Below, in pieces: positions 14,514-16,013 of a stretch of DNA of 16,013 bases. This DNA is from Planctomycetaceae bacterium (lineage in GTDB: Bacteria > Planctomycetota > Planctomycetia > Planctomycetales > Planctomycetaceae): contig JAGQQP010000031.1 of NCBI GenBank assembly GCA_020426085.1, positions 1 to 16,013 of the forward strand, written 5' to 3'. The position numbers and the translations under genes are program-made. The notes below the pieces were generated by a model. It saw nothing but the letters and a program-made list of their open reading frames with translations, did no database searches and had not been told where the DNA came from. Position 1 is the stretch's first letter. Every line of letters begins with the position of its first letter.

Positions 14514-15236
14514 ATGATACGTCTGACCTTCAAAAGTACCTGCTCTGCCATGCTTTATGCATGCATGGTTTTTGTGTTCCCCATTAGCGGTCAGGCACAG
14601 GTACAAACTCTGTCCAGCAGCAGTTCTCAGGGAGGCGGAAGTACAGGGACCACCATCGGCAATCTGAACTCCGGAAACCAGGCAGGTGGCACCGGCAATG
14701 CTCAGTCCGGCCTCTCGACCATGGGGAATTTTCAGAACCTCAATCCACAAAGTGGATTCATCGGGCGATCTGATGATACTCAGAATAATTTTATCGGCCG
14801 CACAAACACGCAAGGAACCACAGGTGCCAATAACGGACAGAACCGGAACTTCAACAGAGCCACAACCGGTGGCACTGGAAGCAGACAGAATCTGAATAAC
14901 ACGGGACAGACAGGCCCTAAGGTTCCCGAGTTCCGACCTCAATTACGCGTCGCGTTTTCCGCTGCCCCTCTTCCTCTGAGTAACCTACAGACATCGATGG
15001 GAGATTCCTTCACGCGAATCAAGGAACGACACGAACAGTTACGGAATGTCGAATTCCAGTTGAATCCCGATCACAGTGTCACTTTGCGAGGCGAAGTTGA
15101 ATCAGCGGGAGCAAAAAAGCTGGTCGAATTTATGGCGATGCTGGAACCTGGCGTGAGAACCGTCAAGAACGAGCTCACCATCGCTGCTCAACCAGTGATC
15201 CCGGCACCTGGAACTCAAACCAATCAGCCTAAATAG
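14514..15236 (+). CDS. Secreted BON-domain protein with Asn/Gly/Gln-rich linker
   Basis: I choose the ATG at 14514 because it gives a clean signal peptide (MIRLTFKSTCSAMLYACMVF, cleavage near GQA|QV) and follows the extended -10 box. The frame is open to a TTG at 14466, which would put 16 non-hydrophobic residues ahead of the signal. The 240-residue product then has a low-complexity Gly/Asn/Gln/Ser/Thr region (about 30-140) with a repeated FIGR motif (GFIGRSDD, NFIGRTNT). A BON-like domain follows at about 150-228, ending in 'VTLRGEVESAGAKKLVEFMA' and then LEPGVRTVKNELTI. BON domains are thought to bind membranes or phospholipids and occur in envelope proteins such as OsmY and in some secretin-associated proteins. 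Its place beside the secretion genes suggests an envelope role, though its own promoter allows separate control. The exact function is unknown. Confidence 0.8.
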   Translation: MIRLTFKSTCSAMLYACMVFVFPISGQAQVQTLSSSSSQGGGSTGTTIGNLNSGNQAGGTGNAQSGLSTMGNFQNLNPQSGFIGRSDDTQNNFIGRTNTQGTTGANNGQNRNFNRATTGGTGSRQNLNNTGQTGPKVPEFRPQLRVAFSAAPLPLSNLQTSMGDSFTRIKERHEQLRNVEFQLNPDHSVTLRGEVESAGAKKLVEFMAMLEPGVRTVKNELTIAAQPVIPAPGTQTNQPK

Positions 15237-15241
15237 ACGCT

Positions 15242-16013
15242 TCAAGCCAGTGAAGGTTCAGCCGGTGTTTTGACGGACTTCATCAGCAGTGCATACTGGT
15301 AATCATGCGCTGTCAGTTGATCAGCCCGATCTCCCAGTTGATTTTCGGCGTAGGGAATTTTCACAACGTGACCACTTCCCGGGGCAACATCGATCGAATC
15401 TGACTTCTGGTTCAACAACGCATTGAGATTGAAGACTGTGTTCCCGGTCGGCGTCATCAGTTCCAGTTCGTCGTTCAGACCGAACTTGTTTTTGACATCC
15501 ACGATGATGCCATCTTCATCGCGGTCGATGATATCGCCGACAAACTGCTGTTTATTCGCCACCGAACGGCCATGCTCATAGTTCTGCATGCTTTCAGAAG
15601 CATGCCGCTGGAAGAAGCCTTCGGTATAACCACGATTGGAGAGGCTGTCGAGCATTTCCAGCAGACTCTCATTGAACTCAACTCCCGCAGCGGCGTCATC
15701 GATGGCCTTACGATACACCTGGGCCGTCCGGGCGGCATAAAAGAAAGACTTGGTCCGCCCTTCGATCTTCAATGAGCTGATTCCCATGTCGGTGAATGTT
15801 TTCACATGCTGGACGGCACGCAGGTCCTTTGAGTTCATAATGTAAGTGCCATGCTCGTCCTCATAAGCGGGCATGTATTCGCCGGGTCGCTGCGGTTCTT
15901 CCAGCAGAAAGACCTGATCGATAATCGGCAGTTGTGGTTTTTGTGGCGGAGGAGGATTCTTCAACACGATATCCCCTTCCATGGTCTGCACGGCTTCATT
16001 CACTTTGTAATCC
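15242..16013 (-). CDS. trhP: U32-family protein, TrhP/YegQ-like tRNA hydroxylation factor (partial, 5' end outside window)
   Basis: On the minus strand the frame is open from the right edge to a TGA at 15242-15244 and gives more than 250 residues. A GTG at 16003 is in frame, but codons upstream of it (D-Y-K) stay open, so the true start lies beyond the window. The conserved block RPGEYMPAYEDEHGTYIMNS is followed by KDL, then ISSLKIEGRTKSFFYAARTA, QVYRKAID and LSNRGYTEGFF. These match the U32 peptidase family subgroup of E. coli TrhP/YegQ, which takes part in 5-hydroxyuridine formation at tRNA position 34. The cysteines that bind the iron-sulfur cluster should lie mostly upstream, outside the window. 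The last part (about 15245-15560) is the beta-barrel-like C-terminal domain (VGDIIDRDEDGIIVDVKNKF). It converges on the BON gene with a 5-base gap. RlhA is the main alternative. Confidence 0.82.
   Translation of the reverse strand, partial: DYKVNEAVQTMEGDIVLKNPPPPQKPQLPIIDQVFLLEEPQRPGEYMPAYEDEHGTYIMNSKDLRAVQHVKTFTDMGISSLKIEGRTKSFFYAARTAQVYRKAIDDAAAGVEFNESLLEMLDSLSNRGYTEGFFQRHASESMQNYEHGRSVANKQQFVGDIIDRDEDGIIVDVKNKFGLNDELELMTPTGNTVFNLNALLNQKSDSIDVAPGSGHVVKIPYAENQLGDRADQLTAHDYQYALLMKSVKTPAEPSLA

Noticed and set aside
14460..14942. A 160-codon antisense frame across the BON gene
   Set aside because: It is a shadow of the repetitive Gly/Asn/Thr linker, with no ribosome binding site or recognisable domain.

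Overview
The window holds most of a type II secretion (T2SS) gene cluster from a bacterium that is probably a member of the Planctomycetota (Gimesia/Rubinisphaera-like). That assignment is inference. It rests on the gene order E-F-G-H-I-J-K-L-M-D, the PilM-PilN style GspL, the very large secretin, and a BON-domain protein with an Asn/Gly/Gln-rich linker. No rRNA or other marker gene is present to confirm it.

Layout, plus strand: the last 42 codons of gspE (1-129), gspF (191-1399), the major pseudopilin gspG (1493-1945), the minor pseudopilins gspH, gspI and gspJ (1995-3990, with H/I and I/J each overlapping by 4 bases), gspK (4006-5697), a gspL-type actin-like protein with a membrane anchor (5768-7255), and a long gspM-like protein (7310-9208). 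A 365-base non-coding gap with an 8-bp inverted repeat follows. Then come a 1311-residue secretin gspD (9574-13509), a lipoprotein gene 3 bases behind it (13513-14418), and a secreted BON-domain protein with its own extended -10 promoter (14514-15236). On the minus strand, converging on the BON gene with a 5-base gap, is the 3' part of a U32-family gene resembling trhP/yegQ, which leaves the window at its right edge.

How the parts fit together: GspE (ATPase) and GspF (membrane platform) drive assembly of a GspG pseudopilus capped by the H-I-J-K minor pseudopilins. GspL and the GspM-like protein form the inner-membrane platform, and GspD is the outer-membrane channel. No separate gspC, gspN or gspO (prepilin peptidase) is seen. 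The C-terminus of the GspM-like protein looks like the homology-region domain of GspC/PilP, so this single protein may do the work of both GspM and GspC. The lipoprotein directly after the secretin is a candidate pilotin or secretin-accessory factor.

The points most worth a second look are the GspM/Ig-like/GspC-like fusion with a duplicated beta module, the secretin with an expanded set of periplasmic N domains, the unrecognised lipoprotein, and the EF-hand-like loops in GspK. I saw no mobile elements, CRISPR arrays, tRNA or rRNA genes.
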